A DNA stretch of 64,000 bases, taken from NCBI GenBank assembly GCA_963656065.1, contig CAVKGV010000001.1, positions 1 through 64,000 on the forward strand, read 5' to 3'. This DNA is from Hallerella sp963656065. GTDB taxonomy: Bacteria > Fibrobacterota > Fibrobacteria > Fibrobacterales > Fibrobacteraceae. The translations under genes were made by a program, and so were the position numbers. The stretch's first letter is position 1. Each line of letters opens with the position of its first letter. Shown here piece after piece: positions 8,398-16,519 of the stretch. The notes beneath the pieces were generated by a model, which saw nothing but the letters and a program-made list of their open reading frames with translations, searched no databases and was not told the origin of the DNA.

Positions 8398-9864
8398 TTA
8401 AAAATTAAAACTCCGGCGGTCCATCACGGCGTAAAGGCTATCCGCATAAACGAGACGCCATTTGGGATGCTCTGCCACGGCTAACGCCAAGCTGTTCCAA
8501 CGGGTGAAATAGCGAACCGGCAAAAGGACGCGCCCGATGTGAAGCGAATCCGCGTCCGAAAAAAACTTTTCCGGATTTTGGGCGTAGCCGAGATAATTGG
8601 CGAAAAAAGCGGAATTCTTGAGGATGAACCTTCCATCGGCATAGGTTTTTAGTCCCCGGACATTCCATTCCAGAAATCCGCCCGAACGGTCGTCGTGAAA
8701 AATCCGGAAGCCTTCGGGAAGCGGATGATTTCGGATAAACGAAGTCGCTCCGACCGGGACGCGCTCCGGGGAAACGGCGACAAACGAACCGCTCCGCATG
8801 TAAGCGGGAACGCTCCGGAGAAAGAATCCGACGGTAAAAGCCAGGATAAAGCACCCTACCAAAGTTTCGCACCGGTGAAATCGGGAAAATCCTGCCGGTG
8901 AAATCCTTTCCCAAAGAAACCACACGAACGGGAAGAAAAAAAGCGAAAGGTTCCGCTCCGCGATAAAAGCGAGTGCGCAGGCAACAAGAATCCACGCAGA
9001 ACGAAACGAAAGTTCAGGACGAAAACGGCGAATCAGAAAAACGACAGAAACGAGAACGGCTAAAATCAAGGCAAGCATCGCCAGTTCATTTTCCCCGTGG
9101 AAAAGAAGCGTCAAGGGGGAACGGTTTTCGGCGATTTCCCGTGAAAAGATTTTTGCCGAAGTCGAACTTCCGACAAGACGGTCCAAAAGCCCGAAAGGAT
9201 AGAGCCAGAGCGAAACGCCTTGGGGACGCCAAAGCGGAACGGTCAGAAGCGCAGTGAAAAAAATCGCACTTCCCCATTTTTGTTTTTTGGGAAGACTTTT
9301 CCAGGAAAGGAGCAGCCACAAGAAAGCCATGGCAAATCCGAGCGTAAAAAGTCCCTGCGTCCGCACCCAGAACCATTCGACGGCGACAAGTAAAAAGGCG
9401 CTAAGAAAATACCGCGCGGAAAAACGCTTTTCCAGTTCGGGCAGAAGATTCCAGAAAACGCCGAGAAAAAACATCGAAACGAAAATCGGACGGCATTCAA
9501 ACGCATAGCGAAAGACAAAGGCGAAACATACCGCTGCGGCAAATCCAGGGAACGAAACGCGTCGCCTTGCGGGAAGAACCCAAAGAAGCGCGACAATCCC
9601 CCAGGCGAGCGATTTAAAGAAAACAAGCCCGAAACTTCCGAATTTCGAAAAAACGAAATGGACCAACAGCTGGAAGTAAAGATGGATGTTGATCCACGGA
9701 AAGCGCGAAGCGGTCCAGCAGAACGGATCACTTTCGGTCGGACCGTTTTCGAGGAATTCCCGCGCAGAAGCCAGATGCCACCAGATGTCCGTATCCGTCA
9801 GCGGAAAAAAGGCGAACAGGGCGACCGCTAACGAAAAAAGGATCTTGGCTAAAAGCGGATTCAC
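8398..9864 (-). CDS. Polytopic membrane protein, GT-C-like fold
   Basis: 488 residues with roughly ten hydrophobic segments through about residue 350 and a soluble C-terminal part. Near the N-terminus, between the first two membrane segments, sits TDTDIWWHLASAREFLENGP, an acidic/aromatic loop of the kind found in GT-C glycosyltransferases and related membrane proteins; the C-terminal part (IFHDDRSGGFLEW) also fits such proteins. Donor and acceptor cannot be read from sequence. The GTG start overlaps the stop of the transglutaminase-like gene (TAGTG). Together with the AlgX-like protein it suggests a polysaccharide or glycolipid modification function, which is inference. Confidence 0.7.
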   Translation of the reverse strand: MNPLLAKILFSLAVALFAFFPLTDTDIWWHLASAREFLENGPTESDPFCWTASRFPWINIHLYFQLLVHFVFSKFGSFGLVFFKSLAWGIVALLWVLPARRRVSFPGFAAAVCFAFVFRYAFECRPIFVSMFFLGVFWNLLPELEKRFSARYFLSAFLLVAVEWFWVRTQGLFTLGFAMAFLWLLLSWKSLPKKQKWGSAIFFTALLTVPLWRPQGVSLWLYPFGLLDRLVGSSTSAKIFSREIAENRSPLTLLFHGENELAMLALILAVLVSVVFLIRRFRPELSFRSAWILVACALAFIAERNLSLFFFPFVWFLWERISPAGFSRFHRCETLVGCFILAFTVGFFLRSVPAYMRSGSFVAVSPERVPVGATSFIRNHPLPEGFRIFHDDRSGGFLEWNVRGLKTYADGRFILKNSAFFANYLGYAQNPEKFFSDADSLHIGRVLLPVRYFTRWNSLALAVAEHPKWRLVYADSLYAVMDRRSFNF

Positions 9865-10589
9865 TATTCCCTGTCGGAACGGTTGAGCTCTTTCAGCGCA
9901 AGAATCCGGTTCGCTTCGATGCCGGGATAGGCCGGGAAGAATTCACTGGCGACCTTGTACCAGGCGAGCGCCTTTTTCGGTTCTGCCGAAAACATCGCGT
10001 TTCCCAGATTGAACGCAACGATCCCCAAAAACTGCCTCTTGTGAAGCGGTGAAAATTCATAGCCAGTCCACGGTCCTTCCGCGTATTTGCTGCGATACTC
10101 TTCATCGGTATAGAAATATCCGGAACGGTTCGGTTCCATGTTGATTCCGCATGTCCGAAAGAAGATGTGGCTCGGCAAAAGGATGGCATCTATCCGGATG
10201 TTTCGGACTTCCTTGAGCATCAGGGCAAGCCATGTCGCCCCGACACAAGAAGAGACGCCGCTTTCGAGAACCCTGTGCGGAAAAATCGATTCGGGGTTTC
10301 CCGAACGTTCCTGCCCGATAAAGCGCAAGTTCCAATGATTCCAGAAAAGAGACTTGACCGATTCGACCGTATCGCCAGTTCGTGCCAGGACGCTGTCGAA
10401 ATAAAGGAGTCCATTTTTCCAGGCGTCCAAAGAGTCGATGCAGGAAGCTTCCCTGTCTTCGAAGGCGCAGGCCGCTTCACGCAGGGAAAGCGTAGCCGTT
10501 TTTTTTGTCCCGAAAAAGAGCGAAAACGCCGTCACGAAAACGACAACGGAAAAGAACAGGGCGAAGATTTTTCGTTTACTGTAGCGCAT
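9864..10589 (-). CDS. Membrane-anchored transglutaminase-like (SirB1-type) protein
   Basis: 241 residues. A single membrane anchor spans about residues 8-27 and the remainder is probably periplasmic. The segment ESGVSSCVGATWLAL followed by LLPSHIFFRT puts Cys115 and His141 where transglutaminase-like/SirB1 proteins have their Cys-His pair. The C-terminal 60 residues (LGNAMFSAEPKKALAWYKVA) look like a TPR-type helical repeat, as in SirB1-TPR proteins. It overlaps the AlgX-like gene by 14 bp. Substrate unknown; it could be a protease or an amide-bond-forming enzyme, or an inactive scaffold. Confidence 0.6.
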   Translation of the reverse strand: MRYSKRKIFALFFSVVVFVTAFSLFFGTKKTATLSLREAACAFEDREASCIDSLDAWKNGLLYFDSVLARTGDTVESVKSLFWNHWNLRFIGQERSGNPESIFPHRVLESGVSSCVGATWLALMLKEVRNIRIDAILLPSHIFFRTCGINMEPNRSGYFYTDEEYRSKYAEGPWTGYEFSPLHKRQFLGIVAFNLGNAMFSAEPKKALAWYKVASEFFPAYPGIEANRILALKELNRSDRE

Positions 10590-12465
10590 CCCACTCCATC
10601 GGCGAATTCCAGAAGTCGCGCATCGTCATCATATAGACGACAAGACGCTTCGAACGGAGAGATTTTTTGTCCTTCATCGCCCGATGCCGCACACCGGGAC
10701 CTCCTCCCCAGCTTGTCTGCACATAGACGTCCAAGCCGGTCGCAAAAGCGAGAAGCGAACCGGGACCTCCCGATTTTCCATCGACCGATTCAAAGACGCC
10801 GGTGAAGGAATCCCCCATCAAGAGGATCGGGCTGTTCCGGCTTCCGCTATACGGTTCTCCATCGCGATAGACCTTTTTGACGGCAAGCGTTTCCGGAGAG
10901 TAGAGTCCCTGTTCCGCTTTCGGCAGTTGGGCGACCAAGTCGCCTTCCCGAAGGACCGTCGTATCGCGGAGTTCGAGCGATCCGGGCCTCGCTCCCGAAG
11001 ATTCGTACCAGCTGTAGGAGGTAACCCTTTCGGCTAGAAGTTCCATCACGGAAAGAAGTCCGGAGAGGGACCAATGCGTATCGTCTTTCTGGAAAGTGAA
11101 CCCGTTTTCGCTATCGCCTGAACGAGCATCCAACAGCGCTGGGAAAACGTCAAGCACATCCAGCCCCGATTCGAGCATTTTTCGGATAAATTCACGTCCG
11201 GCGACATCGACACACAAAGTATCCGGAGTTCCCGAAATTAATTTATTCGCATAGACGGCTTCTTTCGTCGGGATGGGGACGACAAGAAACTGGATGTCTA
11301 GCGAATCCAGAATTTTTTTCAGTTCAAGCAAACGCGGCAGCGGATTGTGGAGAGAATCCTGCATCGTAAAATCTTCGGCGAGAAGAGAGTTCGCGTCGCG
11401 GCGGAAGTAGAGCATCCCACCAGAGCTCCAGGCATTTTGTCCCGCGGGCAAGGAATCCAGGACTGCGGAAAGCTTCGCCTTGAACGTTTTCGTTTCGGGA
11501 GTTTCCGGGCAAGCGCCCTGCAAACTTTCCCATGTTTTCTGCCTCCAAGAAGATGTCGTATCCGCTTTGCGTACAAATTCCCCGGTTTCGCTTTTCAGGG
11601 AATCCTGCGAATGGACATTCCGGAATGCGGGCACGTCGAGCGCAACCCAAAGCGGCGTCCCCATCGGGTTTCCGCGCATCACGACGAAGGGACGCCTTCC
11701 AAACCAGGCGTTTCCGGGAGGGAGCGGTTCTAAGTCCGTATTGAGCGACGGATACAGGTAGGCGGCGAGGGAACGCGCCCAGTCGAGCGCTGATTCGAGA
11801 GTAAGCGTGTCGGACGTATAGGCTTTGAACGCCCGGTATTCCGCTTCGGTCGGACGATGGCGAAGCCTGCCCCAGAAGGGGGAAAGCCCGGTCCATTTCC
11901 GCGGATGGACTTCCGCCCAATAGAATAATCCCGTCGAATCGCCGGCAAGCCGAAGCGCTTCCACTTTCTGGAAATCGGCAAAAATTTTTTCCGAGCCCCA
12001 CTTTACATTTTCTACGCTGCGGATTTCTGCGGCAAGGGAATCCCCTCCACCGTTTGTGAAAAGATATTTCGTAAACGGTTCCCACGCAACCGGAAGAATC
12101 CCCGACAAAATTTCCGGCATGGAAAACGACACGCTGTCGAACATCGGAAAAGGAAGTTCCCCTTTCGGCGGATTAAGCGGAGCGGCGTTTCCGGGAATTT
12201 CCGACTGTCCCGCTTCCCGGATCGGATTTTTGAAATACATGGCAAAATCCAGAGCGGCACGGGTCGGGAGCGCAGCGGAATCCCCGACGAAAACACGCCG
12301 GATTTCGGCTCCCGGAGCGACAGAATCGATAACCGGAGAGAAGCTTTCTTCTTTTGCGGAAGTCGCGGCGTGAAACTTCCCGTTGGCGGAAGAAGAAACA
12401 CAGCCACAAAAAAGTCCCGAGCAGAAAAGGAAGGCAAAGAACAGTGGCAAAATTTTATGGTTCAC
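10576..12465 (-). CDS. AlgX/AlgJ-like SGNH O-acetyltransferase lipoprotein
   Basis: 629 residues beginning with GTG and a lipoprotein signal (CSGLFCGC). The C-terminal half carries the AlgX/AlgJ-type SGNH signature: LDIQFLVVPIPTKEAVYANK, then KDDTHWSLSG (Asp-x-x-His-Trp of the dyad) and ILLMGDSFTG (nucleophile serine). In alginate, cellulose and peptidoglycan systems such proteins transfer acetyl groups to glycans in the periplasm. The N-terminal about 320 residues are not recognised. It is the first gene of the operon; TAATTTAT lies just before its GTG and back-to-back with the aguB promoter. No MBOAT acetyl donor protein is visible in this window. Confidence 0.75.
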   Translation of the reverse strand: MNHKILPLFFAFLFCSGLFCGCVSSSANGKFHAATSAKEESFSPVIDSVAPGAEIRRVFVGDSAALPTRAALDFAMYFKNPIREAGQSEIPGNAAPLNPPKGELPFPMFDSVSFSMPEILSGILPVAWEPFTKYLFTNGGGDSLAAEIRSVENVKWGSEKIFADFQKVEALRLAGDSTGLFYWAEVHPRKWTGLSPFWGRLRHRPTEAEYRAFKAYTSDTLTLESALDWARSLAAYLYPSLNTDLEPLPPGNAWFGRRPFVVMRGNPMGTPLWVALDVPAFRNVHSQDSLKSETGEFVRKADTTSSWRQKTWESLQGACPETPETKTFKAKLSAVLDSLPAGQNAWSSGGMLYFRRDANSLLAEDFTMQDSLHNPLPRLLELKKILDSLDIQFLVVPIPTKEAVYANKLISGTPDTLCVDVAGREFIRKMLESGLDVLDVFPALLDARSGDSENGFTFQKDDTHWSLSGLLSVMELLAERVTSYSWYESSGARPGSLELRDTTVLREGDLVAQLPKAEQGLYSPETLAVKKVYRDGEPYSGSRNSPILLMGDSFTGVFESVDGKSGGPGSLLAFATGLDVYVQTSWGGGPGVRHRAMKDKKSLRSKRLVVYMMTMRDFWNSPMEWDALQ

Positions 12466-12509
12466 GCCCTATAAATTAGAAAAGGCATAAGAAGCGCGAG
12501 GATGTTTTC

Positions 12510-12517
12510 TAGATTTT
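12510..12517 (+). promoter_or_regulatory. TAnnTTTG-type -7 element of aguB
   Basis: TAGATTTT ends 5 bp before the ATG at 12523, so transcription would begin at or next to the start codon (leaderless). A GAGG at 12498-12501 abuts the alternative ATG at 12502 and is too close to serve it. Confidence 0.5.
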
Positions 12518-12522
12518 TTCCC

Positions 12523-13389
12523 ATGAAGAACATTCGCACCGCAATCCTGCAAGGAAAATGGCTCGGAAATACCCAAGCGACAAACGGCTGGTATCTCGGA
12601 GAAGCCCGTAAATTAAAAGATTCAAAAGTCGATCTGCTGGTCCTTCCCGAACTTTGCCACACGCCCTACTTTCCCGTCGAGGAAAGCGAGAAAGGTTTCG
12701 ACTATGCGGTCGAAAAAAGTGACGCGATTATCGGCGAATGGCAGAACATGGCGCGTGAAATGAACAGCGTCGTCGTATTTCCCTTTTTCGAGAAGCGCGC
12801 CCGCGGAATCTACTACAACAGCGCCTTTGTCTTTGAACGAGACGGAAGCATTGCCGGAATTTACCGCAAAAGCCACATTCCCGACGATCCGGGATTTTTC
12901 GAAAAGTATTATTTCGCTCCGGGCGACACGGGATTTGCGCCGATTTCCACTTCCGCGGGAAGGCTGGGCGTCCTTATCTGCTGGGACCAGTGGTTTCCCG
13001 AGGCGGCCCGAATCGAAGCCCTCAAAGGGGCGGACATCCTGATTTATCCAACGGCAATCGGTTGGGACAAGAACGAACCGGAAAGCCTCTATGAACGGCA
13101 GAAAGACAGCTGGATGACCGTAATGCGCGGACACGCCATCGCGAACCGGATCTTTGTCCTTGCGGCAAACCGTATCGGGACAGAAAGGAACCTTACATTC
13201 TGGGGAAACTCCTTTGTCGCCGCACCGGACGGCTACATCATCCAAAATCTGGGTCCCGAATTCTGCGGTTCTTCCGTTTCGGAAATTTCCCTTTCCGAAA
13301 TTGAATTCAACCGTAGATGGTGGCCGCATTTCCGCGACCGCCGAACGGACCTCTACAAGGACATCCTCAAAAGCTGGGACACGCCATGA
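12523..13389 (+). CDS. aguB: N-carbamoylputrescine amidase
   Basis: A 288-residue nitrilase-superfamily protein. The Glu-Lys-Cys triad is visible: Glu43 in LVLPELCHTPYF, Lys in GIYRKSHIPDDPG, and Cys in GVLICWDQWFPEAAR. The segment HIPDDPGFFEKYYFAPGD is typical of N-carbamoylputrescine amidases, which hydrolyse N-carbamoylputrescine to putrescine, CO2 and ammonia. The start at 12523 (MKNIRTAILQ) is preferred to 12502 because homologues begin there and a -7 element lies just upstream. Its stop overlaps the aguA start (ATGA), giving a complete agmatine-to-putrescine pair. Confidence 0.93.
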   Translation: MKNIRTAILQGKWLGNTQATNGWYLGEARKLKDSKVDLLVLPELCHTPYFPVEESEKGFDYAVEKSDAIIGEWQNMAREMNSVVVFPFFEKRARGIYYNSAFVFERDGSIAGIYRKSHIPDDPGFFEKYYFAPGDTGFAPISTSAGRLGVLICWDQWFPEAARIEALKGADILIYPTAIGWDKNEPESLYERQKDSWMTVMRGHAIANRIFVLAANRIGTERNLTFWGNSFVAAPDGYIIQNLGPEFCGSSVSEISLSEIEFNRRWWPHFRDRRTDLYKDILKSWDTP

Positions 13390-14396
13390 AACTTCACTAT
13401 CCCGCCGAATGGGAAACCCAGAAAGCGATTTGGCTCGCCTTTCCGCACAACGAAAAGAACTGGCAGGGCGAAAACCGCGAACGCATCATCGAGTTTTACT
13501 ACAAACTAATCGAAATTGTTTCGGAGTTCCAGACGGCGAACGTTCTCGTCGAGTCGGATTTTTCCCTGCCCGCGGACAAGAAAAAGCTCTACGCCAAGGC
13601 GCCTTTCAAGCCGAAATTCATCCGAATCGAAACGGACGACATCTGGATCCGGGATTACGGGCCGTTTTTTGCCTATAACGAGAATGCCCGGGAAAAGGTT
13701 GTCCAATTTACATTCAACGCCTGGGGCGAGAAATTTCCGCCGTGGGAAAACGACGGGCAGGTCCCGCAGAAAATCGCGGAAAAGAAAAGGTTTGCGGTCA
13801 AGAAATTTCCTTTTATCCTCGAAGGCGGAGCCGTCGAAGTGAACGGGGATGGACTCGGCATCACGACGCTTCCTTGCCTTGTCGGCAAGAACCGGAACCC
13901 TATAGAGCACATCCGGAAAGTCGAAGCGGCGATTCGCGAAGCGCTCGGACTCCATGACCTGTTAGTCCTTCCCGACGGACTTTGCGGAGACCACACGGAC
14001 GGTCACATCGACAATGTCGCGAGATTTCTCTCCCCGAGCCGTATCGCGGTCGCCTGGGAAGCGGACCAGTCGAAGCCGAATTTCAAGCGGCTTCTCCGGA
14101 ACCGCACGATTCTCGAGACCTGGATCAAACGGCATTACGGCGAAGCCGCGGCGGTCGATCCTCTCCAGATTCCGACGCAAAAAAAGCTCGGACGCTCTAC
14201 GCTCCCGGCTTCCTACATGAATTTTATCTTCCTGAACGGCGCGCTAGTCTTTCCCAAATACGAGGAACCGTTCGACAGCCTCGCCGAATCCTACTTCAAA
14301 AGGATTTTCCCGAAGCGGAAAATCATCGGAATCGACTGTTCTTGCGTCATCCGGGAAGGCGGAAGCCTCCACTGCATGAGCAAACAGGAAAACTAG
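13386..14396 (+). CDS. aguA: Agmatine deiminase
   Basis: 336 residues of the porphyromonas-type peptidylarginine/agmatine deiminase family. Visible motifs: DDIWIRDYGPFF, LEGGAVEVNGDG, GDHTDGHIDNVARF with the His-Asp pair, and GGSLHCMS with catalytic Cys330 near the C-terminus. It hydrolyses agmatine to N-carbamoylputrescine and ammonia. The role is assigned as agmatine deiminase rather than peptidylarginine deiminase because of its length, the absence of a signal peptide and translational coupling to aguB. The true start is the ATG in the 4-bp overlap. Its 3' end overlaps the convergent rnhA gene by 4 bp. Confidence 0.93.
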   Translation: MKLHYPAEWETQKAIWLAFPHNEKNWQGENRERIIEFYYKLIEIVSEFQTANVLVESDFSLPADKKKLYAKAPFKPKFIRIETDDIWIRDYGPFFAYNENAREKVVQFTFNAWGEKFPPWENDGQVPQKIAEKKRFAVKKFPFILEGGAVEVNGDGLGITTLPCLVGKNRNPIEHIRKVEAAIREALGLHDLLVLPDGLCGDHTDGHIDNVARFLSPSRIAVAWEADQSKPNFKRLLRNRTILETWIKRHYGEAAAVDPLQIPTQKKLGRSTLPASYMNFIFLNGALVFPKYEEPFDSLAESYFKRIFPKRKIIGIDCSCVIREGGSLHCMSKQEN

Positions 14397-15034
14397 GCGA
14401 AAAGATCCAGGGCATCCCCTTCTTTTTGCGGCAAAGCGGAAGATGTCCGTTTTGATTCGTCTTTCGCCCGGGCTATCGCTTTCTTGGCGCGTTCATCGAC
14501 GATTTCGTTCCACTTGACACCCGAATGGGCCGGCACCTTTTCGAATTTCGCATCGGGATAGGCCCGGACCGCTTCCCGGTAGCGGACGGCGACCGGCTTT
14601 GACGCTTTCCATTCGCCCCTCGCCCACCTGGCGATTCCCTCGTAATCGTGGCAGATCACGCCGTGCTTTCCTTCGCGCTTCAACCAGGCGAGAGCCTGAA
14701 GACTCGCCGTAAGTTCCCCGTCGATATTGCGGCTTTCGGCGGGGCGGTTCGTCACACCGCTTTCCGATGCGATTTCCTTATCGTTTTCGACGGCGACAAA
14801 GGCCCAGCCCGCCCTGTCAAAATCCGGGGAAAAGGAACCATCGACATAGATGCGGAGTCCCTCGGGATGCTTTTCCGAAACCCCGGAAAGCCAGGCTTCC
14901 GCTTCGGCGCGGGACGCAAACGACTTGAATAGGCATCCCTTGACGCCATGGGTCAAGCGTTCGCATTCCGCCCATGAAGTGACGATTTTTTGCCCGGAAG
15001 GCGACTTTACCGCATAGAACTTTATTTTGCTCAT
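14393..15034 (-). CDS. rnhA: Ribonuclease HI with N-terminal viroplasmin domain
   Basis: 213 residues. Residues 1-50 match the caulimovirus viroplasmin/RNase H N-terminal hybrid-binding domain (FYAVKSPSGQKIVTSW, CLFKSFASRAEAEAWL). The rest is RNase H: IYVDGSF (Asp), NIDGELTASLQAL (Glu), ICHDYEGIARW (Asp) and WNEIVDERA (Asp), so all four metal ligands are present, plus the VPAHSGVKWNE loop. It cuts RNA in RNA-DNA hybrids. A TAAATTTT element at 15040-15047 lies only 5 bp upstream of the ATG. The 3' end overlaps aguA convergently by 4 bp. Confidence 0.93.
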   Translation of the reverse strand: MSKIKFYAVKSPSGQKIVTSWAECERLTHGVKGCLFKSFASRAEAEAWLSGVSEKHPEGLRIYVDGSFSPDFDRAGWAFVAVENDKEIASESGVTNRPAESRNIDGELTASLQALAWLKREGKHGVICHDYEGIARWARGEWKASKPVAVRYREAVRAYPDAKFEKVPAHSGVKWNEIVDERAKKAIARAKDESKRTSSALPQKEGDALDLFA

Positions 15035-15079
15035 CGCGGAAAATTTATATTTTCTTTCGCCTGAAACCGGAGAAAACGT

Positions 15080-15658
15080 TTGAAACCTTCGCCATATTTC
15101 GCCGACTCAATTCGATACTTCTTCAAGAGGTTTCGTTCGCATGAATCGCTTTTGCGTTGGTTCGTGAAGCGCGCAGGAAATTCCAGTGAAACGTTTGAAT
15201 ATCCGATCGATTTCGCAAAGTTCGACGGGTTGCTGGTTATCCTCCCCGAACTTTCCGACGACGTCTTTGCCTACTCCGCATTTTTCAAGGCTCTCGATGC
15301 GCGGAAAATTCCGGGAACCCTTTTCCTTGCCAACGTCCGGCATAAAAACTTTTTGAAAGCTCTCGGCATCCGAACGGAGATTCTCTATTACACGGGACTG
15401 GGTTGCCGCTACGGGGAAGCCGAATTCAAGAAAATCCAGGAAAGGCTTTGCCGGTCGCATTTTACGGCAAGCGTCTATCTCGAACCGAAGCCCCTATTCC
15501 AGATGCTTTACCTAGCCAAGATTTGCGGCGCGACATACCGGTTCGGTTTTGATTCCGAGCGGTTCTTTCCGCTTCTGAATCTGAGCCTTCTCGCCGGCGA
15601 CAAGGCGGAGGCCCGCTCCGAATTTCTCGAGGAACTTTTTGCCGGGAACGCCCGATGA
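15080..15658 (+). CDS. Hypothetical protein, distantly like family 9 glycosyltransferases
   Basis: 192 residues starting at TTG, which is preceded by GGAG at 8-nt spacing. The segment FDGLLVILPELSDDVFAYSA near residue 50 and VYLEPKPLFQMLYLAKICGA followed by YRFGFDSERFFPLLNLSL resemble the first Rossmann half of heptosyltransferase-like GT9 proteins (DNLGD-type loop and the acceptor-side strand). Only half the usual 330-residue length is present and no donor-binding half follows, so it is either a domain fragment with another role or an independent small protein. It ends in an ATGA overlap with the PHP gene, so the two are co-translated. Confidence 0.5.
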   Translation: MKPSPYFADSIRYFFKRFRSHESLLRWFVKRAGNSSETFEYPIDFAKFDGLLVILPELSDDVFAYSAFFKALDARKIPGTLFLANVRHKNFLKALGIRTEILYYTGLGCRYGEAEFKKIQERLCRSHFTASVYLEPKPLFQMLYLAKICGATYRFGFDSERFFPLLNLSLLAGDKAEARSEFLEELFAGNAR

Positions 15659-16512
15659 ACGAGTTTTCCAGACAAAAGACGGGCTTTGCCGACCTGCACA
15701 TCCACACCAACCTTTCGGACGGTTCGCTCACCCCCCTCGAAGTCGTAAAGCTCTGCAAGCGCCGGGGACTTTGCTGCATTTCCATCACCGACCACGATAC
15801 GCTGGATTCCTACATGGCAACGAAGCCCTACGCGGATATGCTCGGCATCGAACTGATTCCCGGCATCGAGGTGTCTTCCGTCTGGCAGGGACGGGACGTC
15901 CACATCCTCGGCTATTTCTGCGACCCGACAAATCTCGCGATGAACACGGAACTCGAGGAAAGCGCAAGGCAGCGCGTTTCCCGCGCCAAGGCGATTCTCA
16001 AGAAGCTTTCCCAGTTCGGCATGAACATCCATTTCGAAAAAGTGATGGGATACTGCAAGGGGAAGGTCGTAGGAAGGCCGCACATCGCGATGGCCCTAGT
16101 CGATGAAGAATACGTTTCCAATTTCGGGGAAGCGTTCAACAAGTTTTTGGGCGAAGGCGCTCCGGCTTTTGTCGAAAAGCGCGGGCTCAATCCCCAGCAG
16201 ACGATTCGCCTGATTGAAAATGCCGGAGGAATCGCGGTTTTAGCCCACCCTTACAAGTCCGGCGTCGATGCGCTGATTCCCGACTTAGTCGAAGCGGGTC
16301 TGGGAGGAATCGAAACATACTCCCCTGCCCAGAAAGGCGCCGTTGCGAGACGTTACCGGGAACTCGCCGAACATTACGGGCTTGTCGGAACGGGAGGATC
16401 GGATTTTCACACGGAAAACAGCCCCTATGCCCCGAACTGCATGAAAATGCCTTATTCGGTCGTTGAGGAACTTCGCGAAAGGCGCGAAAAGTCCCGCGTC
16501 GAATCGTTCTGA
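15655..16512 (+). CDS. PHP-domain phosphoesterase (YciV/RnaAM-like)
   Basis: 285 residues. The PHP metal-binding blocks are seen in order: DLHIHTNLSDGSLTP, SITDHDTLDSY, IPGIEVSS with GRDVHILGYF, AHPYKSGV, and GTGGSDFHTENSP. Length and order match the YciV/TrpH group, which hydrolyses 3',5'-bisphosphonucleotides and, in E. coli, trims rRNA 5' ends exonucleolytically. The start overlaps the preceding gene by 4 bp. The stop lies 7 bp from the convergent PCMD gene with no terminator hairpin visible between them. Confidence 0.88.
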   Translation: MNEFSRQKTGFADLHIHTNLSDGSLTPLEVVKLCKRRGLCCISITDHDTLDSYMATKPYADMLGIELIPGIEVSSVWQGRDVHILGYFCDPTNLAMNTELEESARQRVSRAKAILKKLSQFGMNIHFEKVMGYCKGKVVGRPHIAMALVDEEYVSNFGEAFNKFLGEGAPAFVEKRGLNPQQTIRLIENAGGIAVLAHPYKSGVDALIPDLVEAGLGGIETYSPAQKGAVARRYRELAEHYGLVGTGGSDFHTENSPYAPNCMKMPYSVVEELRERREKSRVESF

Positions 16513-16519
16513 GTTTTCA

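Noticed and set aside
15080..15658. Complete heptosyltransferase
   Set aside because: The protein is about half the family length and lacks the donor-binding half, so only a distant fold resemblance is claimed.
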